Positions 11,304 to 22,085 of a DNA stretch of 64,000 nt are shown here, one piece after another. The stretch's first letter is position 1. Each line of letters opens with the position of its first letter. The notes beneath the pieces were generated by a model. The model did no database searches. It was given only the letters and a program-made list of their open reading frames with translations, and was not told where the DNA came from. Origin of the DNA: Paguma larvata (lineage: Eukaryota; Chordata; Mammalia; Carnivora; Viverridae); the NCBI GenBank assembly GCA_030068075.1, contig CM057831.1:7515464-7579463 (forward strand), given 5' to 3'. A program made the position numbers and the translations under genes.

Positions 11304-11470
11304 CAGGACATTGTCCTCAGAGTGTCATTTGTTATTCTTTTTGCTGTTGTGAACTGCTTGTCTGTATCATTTGTTAGTACGTTTGAGTATTTCTGTTTTC
11401 TGTTTGTCTGTCAGTCTGTTTTCCTTTCCAGGGCAACTTCAAGAAACAACCCAAAACACATCCAGCCAAA
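11304..11470 (+). other. L1 5' untranslated remnant
   Basis: The 167 bp between the target duplication and the ORF1 ATG is T-rich and includes a polypyrimidine run ending in cctttccag (near 11425-11433), which resembles a splice acceptor. Full L1 5' UTRs are several hundred bases or more, so most of the promoter is missing. Whether truncation or splicing shortened it cannot be decided here. Confidence 0.6.
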
Positions 11471-12086
11471 ATGACGAGACGGAAGAATTCTCCTCAAAAG
11501 AATCCACAAGAAGCAGTGACAGCTCAAGAATTAATGAAAACAGATATAAGCAACATAACAGAACATGAATATAGAATGACAATCATAAAACTAATCGCTG
11601 GCCTTGAAAAAAGCTTAGAAGAATGCAAGGGGTCCCGCGCAGCAGAGTTCAAGGACCTTAAAAACGGACAGGAAGAATTCCAACATGAGGAAGGAAAAGG
11701 GCATGGAAATCCAAGAGGCACAGAGAACTCCCCTCAGACGTAACTTGAATAGACCTTCTGCCCGGCACATCATAGTGAAGCTGGCAAAATACAAAGATAG
11801 GGAGAGAATCCTGAAAGCAGCTAGGGACAAAAGAACCCTAACATACAAAGGGAGACCTATAAGGGTAGTAGCAGACTTATCTACGGAAACTTGGCAAGCC
11901 AGAAAAGAATGGCAAGATATCTTCAATGTGATGAGCAAGAAGGACATGCAACCAAGAATTCTGTATCCGGCTAGCCTGTCATTCAGAATAGAAGGAGAGA
12001 TCAAGGTTTTTCCCAACAAACAAAAACTGAAAGAATTTATCACAAATAAGCCAGCACTGCAAGAGATCCTGAGGGGCATTCTATGA
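11471..12086 (+). pseudogene. LINE-1 ORF1, internally deleted and frameshifted
   Basis: ORF1p is the RNA-binding chaperone of the L1 particle: an N-terminal region, a trimeric coiled coil, an RRM and a C-terminal domain. The start is ATG 11471 (MTRRKNSPQK...), typical of carnivoran ORF1. This frame stops at 11743. The C-terminal domain continues in another frame (11685-12086), including RRNLNRPSARHII and the RGIL terminus. Together the pieces give about 200 residues, against roughly 340 for the family. Most of the coiled coil and RRM (about 0.4 kb) is gone, with the join near 11640-11700. The deletion is not a multiple of three, so no full ORF1p can be made. The downstream open part overlaps the ORF2 frame through ATGA at 12083-12086. 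Confidence 0.9.
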
Positions 12087-15000
12087 AGACAAGGTTGCAA
12101 AGAACACAAACTGCCAGGGACAGCCTTACAAACATGAAACTTACAGATAATACAGTGACTGTAAGCCCATATTTTTCAATATTAACACTGAATGTAAATG
12201 GACTAAATGCGCCAATCAAAAGACACAGGATAACAGAATGGATTAAAAAACAAGACCCATCTATTTGCTGTCTTCAAGAAACTCATCTTAAACCTGAAGA
12301 CACCTTCAGATTGAAAGTGAGGGGATGGAGAACTATCTACCATGCTACTGGAGGGCAGAAGAAAGCCAGAGTAGCCACACTTATATCAGACAAATTAGAC
12401 TTTAAAATGAATGATGTAATAAGAGATGAAGAAGGACATTATATAATAGTCTCAGGGACCATCCAGCAGGAAGAGCTAACAATTGTAAATATCTACGCAC
12501 CGAATTTGGGGGCACCCAAATTTGTAAAACAACTAATTACAAACATTAGCAACCTCATCGATAAAAATGTCCTAATAGTAGGGGATCTCAACACTCCACT
12601 CTCAGCATTGGATAGATCCACAAATCAGAAAATCTCCACAGAAACAATAGCCCTGAATGACACATTAGAACAGATGGGCCTCACAGACATCTTTAGGGTC
12701 CTTCATCCAGAAGCAAAGGAATTTACGTTCTTCTCAACTGCACACGGTACATTTTCCAAGATAGATCACATTCTGGGGCACAGGGAAGCTCTGAATAAAT
12801 ATAAAAGAATTGAGATCATACCGTGTACACTGTCAGACCACAATGCTTTGAAACTTGAAATCAACCACAGGAGAAAGCCTGGAAAATATCCAAGAACATG
12901 GCGGCTAAGAAATAACCTACTAAAAGATGACTGGGTCAACCAAGCCATCAGAGAAGAAATTAAAAAATACATGGAAACAAATGAAAATGAAAATACAACA
13001 ATCCAAACGCTCTGGGATGCAGCAAAAGCAGTCCTGAGAGGGAAATATATTGCAATCCAGGCCCATCTCAAGAAACAAGAAAAATCAATAACACAAATTC
13101 TAACAGCGCGCCTAAAGGAACGAGAAGCAGAACAAATAAAACAACCCAAGCCCAGCAGAAAGAGAGAAATAACTAAGATCAGAGCACAAATTAACCATAT
13201 GGAGACAGAAAAGGTAGTGGAACAGATCAATGAAACCAAAAGCTGGTTCTTTGAAAAAATAAACAAAATAGACAAACCTCTAGCCAGGCTTCTCAAAAAG
13301 AAAAGAGAGAGAACTCAAATAGATAAAATCGTGAATGATAAGGGAGAAATTACCACCAATCCCTCAGAGATACAAACAATCATCAGAGAATACTATGAAA
13401 AATTATATGCCACCAAACTTGGCAATCTGGAAGAAATGGACAGCTTCCTAAATAGCCACACGCTACCAAAACTCAAACGGGAAGAAATAGAAAAATTGAA
13501 CAGACCCATAACTAGTGAAGAAATAGAATCAGTTATCAAAAATCTCCCAGCAAATAAAAGCCCTGGACCAGATGGCTTTCCTGTGGAATTTTACCAGACA
13601 TTTAAAACAGAGTTAATTCCTATCCTCCTCAAGCTGTTCCAAAAAATTGAAACGAAAGGAAAACTCCCGGACTCATTCTATGAAGCCAGCATCACTTTGA
13701 TTCCCAAACCAGATAGAGATCCAGCAAAGAAGGAGAATTACAGGCCAATATCCCTGATGAATATGGATGCAAAAATTTTCAATAAGATACTAGCAAATCG
13801 AATCCAACAACACATAAAGAGAATTATCCACCATGATCAAGTAGGATTCATCCCTGGGTTGCAGGGCTGGTTCAATATTCGCAAATCAATCAACGTGATA
13901 CATCACATCAACAAAAGAAAAGATAAGAACCATATGATCCTGTCAATAGATGCAGAAAAAGCATTTGACAAAATACAGCACCCTTTCCTAATAAAAACCC
14001 TCGAGAAAGTCGGGATAGAAGGAACATACTTAAACATCATAAAAGCCATATATGAAAAGCCCACAGCTAATATCATCCTCAATGGGGAAAAACTGAAAGC
14101 CTTCCCCCTGAGATCAGGAACACGACAGGGGTGTCCACTCTCGCCACTGCTATTTAACATAGTGTTGGAAGTCTTAGCATCAGCAATCAGACAACAAAAC
14201 AAAATAAAAGGCATCAAGATTGGCAAGGAGGAAGTCAAACTTTCACTTTTTGCAGATGACATGATACTTTACATGGAAAACCCAACGGAATCTACCAAAA
14301 GCCTACTAGAACTGATCCGTGATTTCAGCAAAGTTGCAGGATACAAAATCAATGTACAGAAATCGGTGGCATTTCTATACACCAACAATGAAGCAGCAGA
14401 AAGAGAAATAAAGAAGCTAATCCCTTTCACAATTGCACCAAAAACCATAAAATACCTAGGAATAAACCTAACCAAAGATGTGAAAGACCTCTACACTGAA
14501 AACTATAAAAAACTTATGAAGGAAATTGAGGAAGACACAAGGAAATGGAAAAACATCCCATGCTCATGGATTGGAAGAATAAATACCGTCAAAATGGCAA
14601 TACTACCCAAAGCAATCTACACATTCAATGCAATCCCAATCAAAATTGCACCAGCATTCTTCTCAAAGCTAGAGCAAACAATCCTAAAATTTGTATGGAA
14701 CCACAAAAGACCTCGAATAGCCAAAATAATACTGAAGAATAAAACTAAGGCGGGAGGCATCACAATCCCAGACTTTAACCTCTACTACAAAGCTGTGGTC
14801 ATCAAGACTGTATGGTATTGGCACAAAAACAGACACATAGACCAATGGAATAGAATAGAAAACTCAGAAATGGACCCGCAAGTATATGGCCAACTAATCT
14901 TTGATAAAGCGGGAAAATGTATTCAATGGAAAAAAGACAGCCTCTTTAATAAATGGTGCTGGGAGAATTGGACAGCAACTTGCAAAAGAATGAAACTAGA

Positions 15001-16117
15001 CCACTTTCTTACACCACTCACAAAAATAAATTCTAAATGGATAAAAGATCTGAATGTGAGACAGGAAACCGTCAAAATCCTAGAGGAAAAAGCAGGGAAA
15101 AGCCTCTTTGACCTAAGACGCACCAATTTCTTACTTGACACGTCTCCAAAGGCAAGGGAATTAAAAGCAAAGATGAACTATTGGGACTTCATCAAGATAA
15201 AAAGCTTCTGCACAGCAAAAGAAACAACCAACAAAACGAATAGGCAACCAACGGAATGGGAAAAGATCATCGCAAATGACATATCAGATAAAGGACTAAT
15301 ATCTAAAATCTATAAAGAACTTACCAAACTCCACACCCGAAAAACAAACAACCCAGTGAAGAAATGGGCGGAAGATATGAATAGACACTTCTCCAAAGAG
15401 GACATTCAGATGGCAAATAGACACTTGAAACGATGTTCAATGTCACTCATCATCAGGGAAATACAAATCAAAACCACACTGCGATACCACCTCACACCTG
15501 TCAGAGTGGCTAAAATAAACAAATCAGGAAACTATAGATGCTGGCGAGGATGTGGAGAAGTAGGCACCCTCCTACATTGTTGGTGGGAATGCAAACTGGT
15601 GCAGCCACTCTGGAAAACGGTGTGGAGGTTCCTCAAAAAAATGAAAATAGAGCTACCCTATGATCCAGCAATAGCCCTGCTAGGAATCTACCCAAGAGAC
15701 ACAGGATTGCTGATGCATAGGAGCACGTGTACCCCAATGTTCATAGCAGCACTTTCGACAATAGCCAAAACATGGAAAGAAACTAAGTGCCCATCAACTG
15801 ACGAGTGGATACAGAAGATGTGGTACATATATACAATGGACTACTATGTGGCAATGAGAAAAAGTGAAATCTGGCCATGCGTAGCAACATGGATGGAACT
15901 GGAGGGTATTATGTTAAGTGAAATAAGTCAGTCAGAAAAAGACAGATACCATATGTTTCCACGAATAGGTGGACTTTGTGAGACTAAGCAAAAACCAGGG
16001 GGAGGGGAAGAGGGGAAAGAAAAAAAGACACAGAGACGGAGGGAGATAAAACATAAGAGACTCTCAAAGACTAAGAACAAACTGAGGGTGAGGGAGATGG
16101 GGGGGGAGAGGGGGTGA
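12083..16117 (+). CDS. LINE-1 ORF2 protein (endonuclease/reverse transcriptase), intact
   Basis: ORF2p nicks genomic DNA and reverse-transcribes L1 or SINE RNA from the nick, on chromatin in the nucleus. The frame is open for 1344 codons; the likely family start is the internal ATG at 12134 (MKLTDN), giving 1327. Numbering from 12083, the endonuclease domain (about 30-260) keeps N37, E66, Y138, D168, N170, D228 and S251-D252-H253. The reverse transcriptase (about 500-800) shows [15 protein letters not shown], the DAEKAFD motif and the F723-A-D725-D726 active site. The C-terminal Cys box is C1153-x3-C1157-x7-H1165-x4-C1170. Compared with the usual L1 ORF2 end near IGG, the frame runs on for about 46 residues into Lys/Arg/Glu-rich 3' UTR sequence. 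Enzyme activity is inferred from residues only. It could act on SINE RNAs in trans if transcribed. Confidence 0.95.
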   Translation: MKTRLQRTQTARDSLTNMKLTDNTVTVSPYFSILTLNVNGLNAPIKRHRITEWIKKQDPSICCLQETHLKPEDTFRLKVRGWRTIYHATGGQKKARVATLISDKLDFKMNDVIRDEEGHYIIVSGTIQQEELTIVNIYAPNLGAPKFVKQLITNISNLIDKNVLIVGDLNTPLSALDRSTNQKISTETIALNDTLEQMGLTDIFRVLHPEAKEFTFFSTAHGTFSKIDHILGHREALNKYKRIEIIPCTLSDHNALKLEINHRRKPGKYPRTWRLRNNLLKDDWVNQAIREEIKKYMETNENENTTIQTLWDAAKAVLRGKYIAIQAHLKKQEKSITQILTARLKEREAEQIKQPKPSRKREITKIRAQINHMETEKVVEQINETKSWFFEKINKIDKPLARLLKKKRERTQIDKIVNDKGEITTNPSEIQTIIREYYEKLYATKLGNLEEMDSFLNSHTLPKLKREEIEKLNRPITSEEIESVIKNLPANKSPGPDGFPVEFYQTFKTELIPILLKLFQKIETKGKLPDSFYEASITLIPKPDRDPAKKENYRPISLMNMDAKIFNKILANRIQQHIKRIIHHDQVGFIPGLQGWFNIRKSINVIHHINKRKDKNHMILSIDAEKAFDKIQHPFLIKTLEKVGIEGTYLNIIKAIYEKPTANIILNGEKLKAFPLRSGTRQGCPLSPLLFNIVLEVLASAIRQQNKIKGIKIGKEEVKLSLFADDMILYMENPTESTKSLLELIRDFSKVAGYKINVQKSVAFLYTNNEAAEREIKKLIPFTIAPKTIKYLGINLTKDVKDLYTENYKKLMKEIEEDTRKWKNIPCSWIGRINTVKMAILPKAIYTFNAIPIKIAPAFFSKLEQTILKFVWNHKRPRIAKIILKNKTKAGGITIPDFNLYYKAVVIKTVWYWHKNRHIDQWNRIENSEMDPQVYGQLIFDKAGKCIQWKKDSLFNKWCWENWTATCKRMKLDHFLTPLTKINSKWIKDLNVRQETVKILEEKAGKSLFDLRRTNFLLDTSPKARELKAKMNYWDFIKIKSFCTAKETTNKTNRQPTEWEKIIANDISDKGLISKIYKELTKLHTRKTNNPVKKWAEDMNRHFSKEDIQMANRHLKRCSMSLIIREIQIKTTLRYHLTPVRVAKINKSGNYRCWRGCGEVGTLLHCWWECKLVQPLWKTVWRFLKKMKIELPYDPAIALLGIYPRDTGLLMHRSTCTPMFIAALSTIAKTWKETKCPSTDEWIQKMWYIYTMDYYVAMRKSEIWPCVATWMELEGIMLSEISQSEKDRYHMFPRIGGLCETKQKPGGGEEGKEKKTQRRREIKHKRLSKTKNKLRVREMGGERG

Positions 16118-16234
16118 TGGGCATCAAAAAAGGGCACATGTTGGGATGTACACTGGGTGTTTTATGTAAACCAATTTGAAAATAAACTATTTTAAATTAA
16201 AAAAAAATAAAAATAAAAAAATAAAACATTAAAA
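16118..16234 (+). other. L1 3' UTR end and A-rich tail
   Basis: It contains gggtgttttatgtaaaccaa and an aataaact signal near 16181, then alternating A-runs broken by t, c and ttaa. The interrupted tail suggests either microsatellite-like decay or more than one tail segment. Confidence 0.85.
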
Positions 16235-16316
16235 AAAAATTTCAAAAAAAGGAATTCTTCAGTCTCACTAGCAAGCATTGTGAGGCCTCTCTACCTTGAA
16301 ATCTTCTTTGTCCTTT
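16235..16316 (+). repeat. 82-bp target-site duplication, 3' copy
   Basis: Identical at all 82 positions to 11222-11303. After it the original locus resumes with gtttccctattcccagtc. Confidence 0.93.
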
Positions 16317-16367
16317 GTTTCCCTATTCCCAGTCTTTGGGAGATCTTTCTTTTACCATTTTCTTCTT

Positions 16368-16579
16368 TTTTTTTAATGTTTTTATTTATTTTTGAGAGCA
16401 GGAGAGACAAAGCATGAGTGGGGGAGGGTCAGAGAGAGAGAGGGAGACACAGAATGAAGCAGGCTCCAGGCTCTGAGCTGTCAGCACAGAGCCCGATGCG
16501 GGGCTCGAACCCACAGACTGTGAGATCATGACCTGAGCCAAAGTCAGACGCTTAACCAACTGAGCCACCCAGGTGCCCC
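16368..16579 (-). mobile_element. SINEC_Fc-type SINE
   Basis: Near-consensus minus-strand copy ending gagccacccaggtgcccc. Target duplications taccattttcttctt (16353-16367) and tacccttttcttctt (16580-16594) differ at one base. Confidence 0.96.
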
Positions 16580-16789
16580 TACCCTTTTCTTCTTGAGCCA
16601 CAGCTGACATTGACTTTGGGAACTCGACCCTCTATGAGGACTGTGTAGATCTCACAGCCTATGTTCTAACTAGAAAGGGTTGGGAACCAACAGTTTCTCA
16701 TGATCTTTCAAAAATAGAATGTTAGCTTCTTTCCATTCGATTCCAGTCCTCTTCATGTGCCAGAAGCCCATATTCACAATTCTTTTTTT

Positions 16790-17560
16790 GCTTATTATTT
16801 TTGTTATTTAATTTTTAAACAATCTCATACTTGCAGAAAAGCTTTAAGAATGGCACAAAGAATTTTCTTTTCCTTGAGCCATTGGAGAGTAAATAACTGA
16901 CCTGATGTAACACTGTTCCCTAGTAAGTATATCTCCTGCTAACAAGGACATTCTCCTATAAAGCCAAAATATAATCGAAATGGAGAAATAGACATTGATA
17001 GGTTCTATCATTTAGTCCTTAGACACATTAAAATTTTGCCTGAAATTTTAAAAAATGTCCTTTTTAGCTAAAGAATCCAGTTCGGAATCATGAATTGCTT
17101 TTCATTGTCAGGTCTTAGTGTCCCTCACTGTGGCCCATTTCCTCAGTCTTTCTTTGACTTCTGTTACTGTGATGCCTTTGAAGATTATAGACCAATTGCT
17201 TTGTACGGTGTCCTTGATTTGCATTTGTTTCATGTTTCCCTATTATCAGCCACAAGCTGTATGTTTTGTCAGGAATATCACAGCGATGATGCTGCGTCCT
17301 CATCACCTGCCACTGGGTGACAGAGTTTCATTTCTTCACTGTGATCACTTGGACGAGATGAGGCCTGCCAGGCCTTCTCCACTGTAAAGTTATTCTTTTT
17401 CTGTTTGTAACTGATAACTATTGTGGGAATGTACTTTGGAACTATGCGTATATCCCATTTGTTATCAAACTTTCGGTGTTTTCATTTATCGATTTTATTT
17501 AGAATACCTTTGTTTCCCATTTTGTTCAGTGGATTATAATCCATTACCATCATTATTTAT
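16790..17560 (+). mobile_element. Ancient LINE remnant (L1M-like)
   Basis: Segments such as tcatacttgcagaaaagctt with agaatggcacaaagaa, and later ttctgtttgtaactgataa with gtgggaatgtactttggaac, resemble 3' parts of old mammalian L1 elements. All frames are short. Subfamily and borders cannot be set by eye. Confidence 0.5.
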
Positions 17561-19325
17561 TTTGAGGATCTAACTGTCCTAGATTTGACCAGGGAGTGCT
17601 CCTTCAAGTAGACACCCTCCTCACCCCAGTCAGGCTCGGTCCCAGGCAGCTATCCTGAACAGATGCTCCCCTTATTCAGCCCAGACTCCAGTGACCTCTT
17701 CCGGGCCACTGTGGTTGCCCCAACCCCTGCCCTAGGTGCCCTAGGAGGTCCACTTTCCTCCTAATGGCTTTAGGGCTAAATTCCTCAATAAGGAAAGGGA
17801 AAAGAAGAGAAAGGTCACTCAGTTCCTTCTGGGATAAATTTCTCCTATCTGATATGTTTCTATGTATTATCACTCCTACAGCTCTCTTTCTCCGTCCTAC
17901 TTCTATGGGAAAGTTTTACCCTTATTATTCGACATAAGTAATTTTATACAGTTGGAAAAGATTTACTGAGCAATATACCCTTAATCCGATCCTTGCCCTT
18001 AGGTAATACAATCTGTTGAAAGATTTTATTGGCATCTACCTTAAAATTGCTTTTTGACTCATATTTTACTATTTGGAGTCTAGAAGCCGTTGTTTTTTTT
18101 TTTAACCTTCCAAAGCCCCAATTCCTAAATCTCTCAATTTCCTTTCATTTCTGCTTTCAAATTGAGCAATTCTCTCCTGGGTCTGTGTCTTTTTTTTATA
18201 TATATAATACCTAGCCACACACGATACCAAACAAACATTTTAACATGTTTTCCCCTCGAGCTGTGGCTTCATTCGAACCATGATCTATTTCTTGAATTAC
18301 ATGAGTGACAGCTTTACTAAATATTTGGTCACCAAGAAACTTGGATCACAGTCTTTCTAACCTCGGGTATCTTTTTCCTTGCCAACGACCATCAAACTAT
18401 GACATTAATGCCACGTATTTGGGGTTATTTTTCACAAGTACACTCAAATTCTGGTAGGAAGTTCAGTATTAATCAAATAGACCAGGGTATGTTCTGGTAA
18501 CAAAATTTCAGTATCTTAATATAATGAAAATTGATTTATTGACCACATTGTATGTTCTCCTTCAGTTGGTGGGGATAAAGAGAAGACTCTGCTTTTCATA
18601 GTCACTCAGAAGCTGAGATTATTAGAGGTTGTGCCATCTGTAGCTACGACACCTGAAACAACTAGATCCCTAGTTGACTCAGCAGGGGAATAGGGACTGG
18701 AGATGAGTACCTGGGTTTTTTTGCCTCAGACTAGATGTGAATGACATGTATCATTTGCGGTCATATTTCAATGGCTAGAATTAGTCATGTGCTCCAACCA
18801 ACTGCAAAGAAGCTGAAAGTACAGGCTTCTACGTGCCAATGAGGACCGAACTAGATGTTGGCAAACACTCCTGCCAAAAGTCCATAAATCACAGAAGTAA
18901 ACCTAATGAATAGTATTTAGTAAAAGTTTTTTGTGCACACACCAAAGAGACCGTTGGCACACCAGGAGCACTAACACCAAAACATGGAATGAGGCTCAGG
19001 GGTTTATTGTGATGACTCAGCTTATGTAGTAAGAAGACACTGTTGTTCTCCCCAGTCACTAGTTATATTAGAATTTTCTTATATAACAGGAAATTGGTCA
19101 GTGGTTACCTCATGTCAACCCTGGGAAACAGTCTCAGTTTTGCTTATGACTTTCAGAGGCATAAGCAAGAAATGACTTAGGTCAAGCGAGTCTTACAAAA
19201 TAAGCTAAATTAAGCTTTGTTTGTATGACTAAACTGCTCAGGGAATTTTAAAGACCTGTCTCCATTAAAAAAATAACACTACTAATATCTTCTACATCTA
19301 CATTTTATTAGCGGATTCCAGTTTG
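17561..19325. other. Unassigned non-coding DNA
   Basis: No gene is supported. A few AT-rich tracts and a T-run at 18092-18103 occur. Nothing else is recognised. Confidence 0.4.
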
Positions 19326-19634
19326 CAACTCTTATTCCACCAAACGTTATTTATGAAATGTCTTTTATACTTTCTCAACAGACATTTATTGAGTGCCTAT
19401 GACATTCTAGGTACTCTTCTAGGCACTAACGCTACACCAGTGAACAGAGTAGACAAAACCCACTTACTTCCATGCTACCAGGCTAGACAAACACATTTAA
19501 GATATATAGTGTGTCAGGCGGTGATAAGCACTATGAGGAGAAATTAAGCAGAAAAGAAAGCAAGGATTTTCTGGTGGAAAGCTGAGATTTGTAAGCTTAA
19601 ATATTTTAGTTGAAGAGGGCCTACTAAGAAGGTC

Positions 19635-20085
19635 ATTGTGGTAGGCTGAATAATGGTTCCCAAAGATGTCCATATCTATATCCCCAGAACCTATGCAGAT
19701 GTGATCTTTGAAGATGTGATTAAGTTAAAGGTGGTGAAATGAGGAGATTATCCTGGTTTATGTGAGCGACCCCATTATAACCACAAGGGTCTTTATAAGG
19801 GGGTGGTAGGAGGATCAGCAGCAAAAAAGCCAAAGCAACAATGGATGCAGAGGTCAAAGAAAGAGAGATTTGAAAATGGTATGCAGGTGGCTTTGAAGGG
19901 ACCAAGAGACAAGAAATGTAGATGCCTCTAGAATCTGGAAAAGTTGAAGACATGGCCTCCCAGGAAATGCAGCTGATTTTATAGTTTCTGACCTCCAGAA
20001 CTGTAAGACAATATGTTTTGTTTTAAGCCACTAAGTTTGTACTAATTTGTTACAGCAGCAATTAGAAGCTAAAACAGACATTTGA
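19635..20085 (-). mobile_element. MLT1-type LTR (ERVL-MaLR), antisense
   Basis: Begins tgtggtaggctgaataatgg and ends near gcagcaattagaagctaaaa. In between are tgtgattaagttaaaggt, the gggtctttataagg segment and ctgacctccagaactgtaag, all in MLT1 antisense order. A 5-bp flank (gtcat before, gacat after) fits an LTR-type duplication with one change. Confidence 0.88.
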
Positions 20086-20382
20086 AAAAAAGACAGGAAG
20101 GAAGCAAAGGGAAGTCTATGAGGGTATCCATGGGAAGAGCTTTCTGGGCAGACAGAACAGCTGACATGAAGATCTTGAGACAGGAGTGTGTCTGTCATGT
20201 GCATGGAGTGGAAAGGCTGGAAGCCAAGTAAAGAAAGAAGACCAGTCAGAGAAGAAATGTACTGTCAGAACATAAAGGGGCCTGTGGGTTACTATGATGG
20301 CTTACGCTTGTACTCTGAATAAGATAGAAATCCCTGAAGGATTCTGAATTGCAAAGCCACATTATCTGCCTTACATTTTAAA

Positions 20383-20612
20383 TATTTAAAAAAATTTTTT
20401 TCTAATGTTTATTTATTTTTTGAGAAAGAGAGAGAGAGAGAGACAGAGCGTGAGCATGGGAGGGGCAGAGAGAGGGAGACACAGAATCCGAGGCAGGCTC
20501 CAGGCTCTGAGCTGTCAGCACAGAGCCCCGACGCGAGGCTCAAACTCACAAACCGTGAGATCATGACCTGAGCCGAAGTCAGACACTTAACCGACTGAGC
20601 CACCCAGGTGCC
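20383..20612 (-). mobile_element. SINEC_Fc-type SINE with perfect 18-bp duplication
   Basis: Minus-strand copy with gagagagaga tract and terminal gagccacccaggtgcct. Perfect target duplications tctgccttacattttaaa lie at 20365-20382 and 20613-20630. Confidence 0.97.
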
Positions 20613-21310
20613 TCTGCCTTACATTTTAAAGGAATAATCCATTAAAAATCAATAATAGAGAGTAGGAGAGTAAGTGTAAAACCACAAGACCATTAAGCAG
20701 ATAGTGCCAACAACCAAGGTGAAAATGATGATGGCGTGGCCCAGGATGAGAGAGGAGGAGCTGGTGAGGAGCAGCTGGGTGCTGGACCTATCCTGAATAG
20801 AGATCCTAAAAGAATTGCTAACAGATTGGATGTGGGATGTGAAAGAGAGGAATAAAAAATGACTCTGAGGTTGGGACTGGAATAATTAGATGGGTATAGC
20901 CGCTATTTCCCAAGATGGGAAAGATGGTGGGCATTTGGAGAAGATCAAGAGTTGAATTTTAGACATGACAGATTTAAGATGCCTTTTAGATGGCCAAGTG
21001 GAGCTATCTGTCAGTAGCCACTGGGGTATATAATAGTCTGGTATCTAGGAAAGAGGTAACACTGGAGGCCCACGGTTGCAAGGGTCCACTGTATAGGAGG
21101 TACTGAAAGCCATGATACTGGATAAGATGACCGAGAGAGAACATAGACAGGAAAGACAAGAGATCTTGGGACTGAGCCTAGGACACACTAAGATTTGGAG
21201 ATCGGTAGGGTGAAGAATCAGCAAAAGAAAATGAGAAGTTTCTGTGGTGAACTAGGAGGAAAACAGGAGTCTTTGTATTAAAGTCAATTGAAAACGTGTT
21301 TTAAGGAGGA

Positions 21311-21884
21311 GTGAGTATCGCATCCTAGTGAAAGATAAGGTGACATTAAAAATATTTAACTATCGCCATGGTAAAATAAATTAACATGGAAGTATATATA
21401 TAATAACCTAAAATAAATCCCCCTTTATCTTAAAATAAACTAAGCTAAATATAATCTCATCATGTAGCACAGTAATAAGTTGTAATACATTCCAAAGCAT
21501 TTGTTAAATTTTAGAAACTATTAGTGTGATTTTTATTTGAGGAGGATGTCATTAGCTAAATGGGGCCCCGTATGAGCTATGCTTTGATAAAGAGGACCGC
21601 ACGAAACACACAAAAACCTCCCCACTACATTGCTTAGCCATCGGTGACTTAGAATGTCAAATGAACATCAATAATATAGATCATGGTGCCGAATTCTCTC
21701 AGCTTCTATTGGAAAGCAATTACGTTAAAAATGTTCTACCCTCCCAAATGTTTTAGCCTTTATATTACTGAGATTCTGTGAATTAAAAAATCTTTATTAT
21801 CAGCTAAATCAAGAAAATCATTTTGGAATGTCATATGTAATTGGGTGGAATACGATCCTTTGGGCCAAACAAGCGGCAGAATAC
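21311..21884. other. Unassigned AT-rich DNA
   Basis: No gene or named repeat recognised. Confidence 0.4.
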
Positions 21885-22085
21885 TGCAGCAGTTAGAGCA
21901 TTGGCTACATGCCAGAAGGAGTTGGAATCTTCGCTCTGCCATTTACGTTTTAAATAACCTCTCTGTGCCTATTATCTTATCTAGAAAAATGAGGATAATA
22001 ATGATGATTAAGTACTTAAATGAGTTGATATGTACCAGATACAGAGCAAATATTTTAAGAGATTGCTCTCATTTTTATTAATATA
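21885..22085 (+). mobile_element. MIR SINE remnant
   Basis: Plus-strand order: a gttagagcattggctacatg head, ggaatcttcgctctgccatt, cctctctgtgcctattatct, an aaatgaggataataatgatg segment and a tail resembling gtaccagatacagagcaaat. Confidence 0.8.

Larger units (their letters stand above)
11304..16234 (+). mobile_element. Young LINE-1 with intact ORF2 and internally deleted ORF1
   Basis: An almost complete plus-strand L1 bounded exactly by the 82-bp repeats. It has a short 5' untranslated part, a broken ORF1, an uninterrupted ORF2, a 3' UTR ending accaatttgaaaataaact, and a patchy A-rich tail to 16234. The identity of the duplications and the open ORF2 show recent insertion. The 5' part is far shorter than a full L1 promoter region, so the copy is probably 5'-truncated and unlikely to drive its own transcription. 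Confidence 0.96.
19326..21310 (+). mobile_element. Ancient mammalian interspersed repeat, twice interrupted
   Basis: The 5' part carries the familiar tttattgagtgcctatgaca segment and ttctaggcact. After an LTR insertion, the same old repeat resumes at about 20086 (gggaagagctttctgggcag), with later segments such as ttggatgtgggatgtgaaag and tctgaggttggga. These belong to a widespread old repeat, but I cannot name the class with confidence. It is split by an MLT1 LTR and by a SINEC_Fc. Confidence 0.65.

Noticed and set aside
12766..14475. Minus-strand frames of 68-176 codons opposite ORF2
   Set aside because: Shadows of the ORF2 coding strand.
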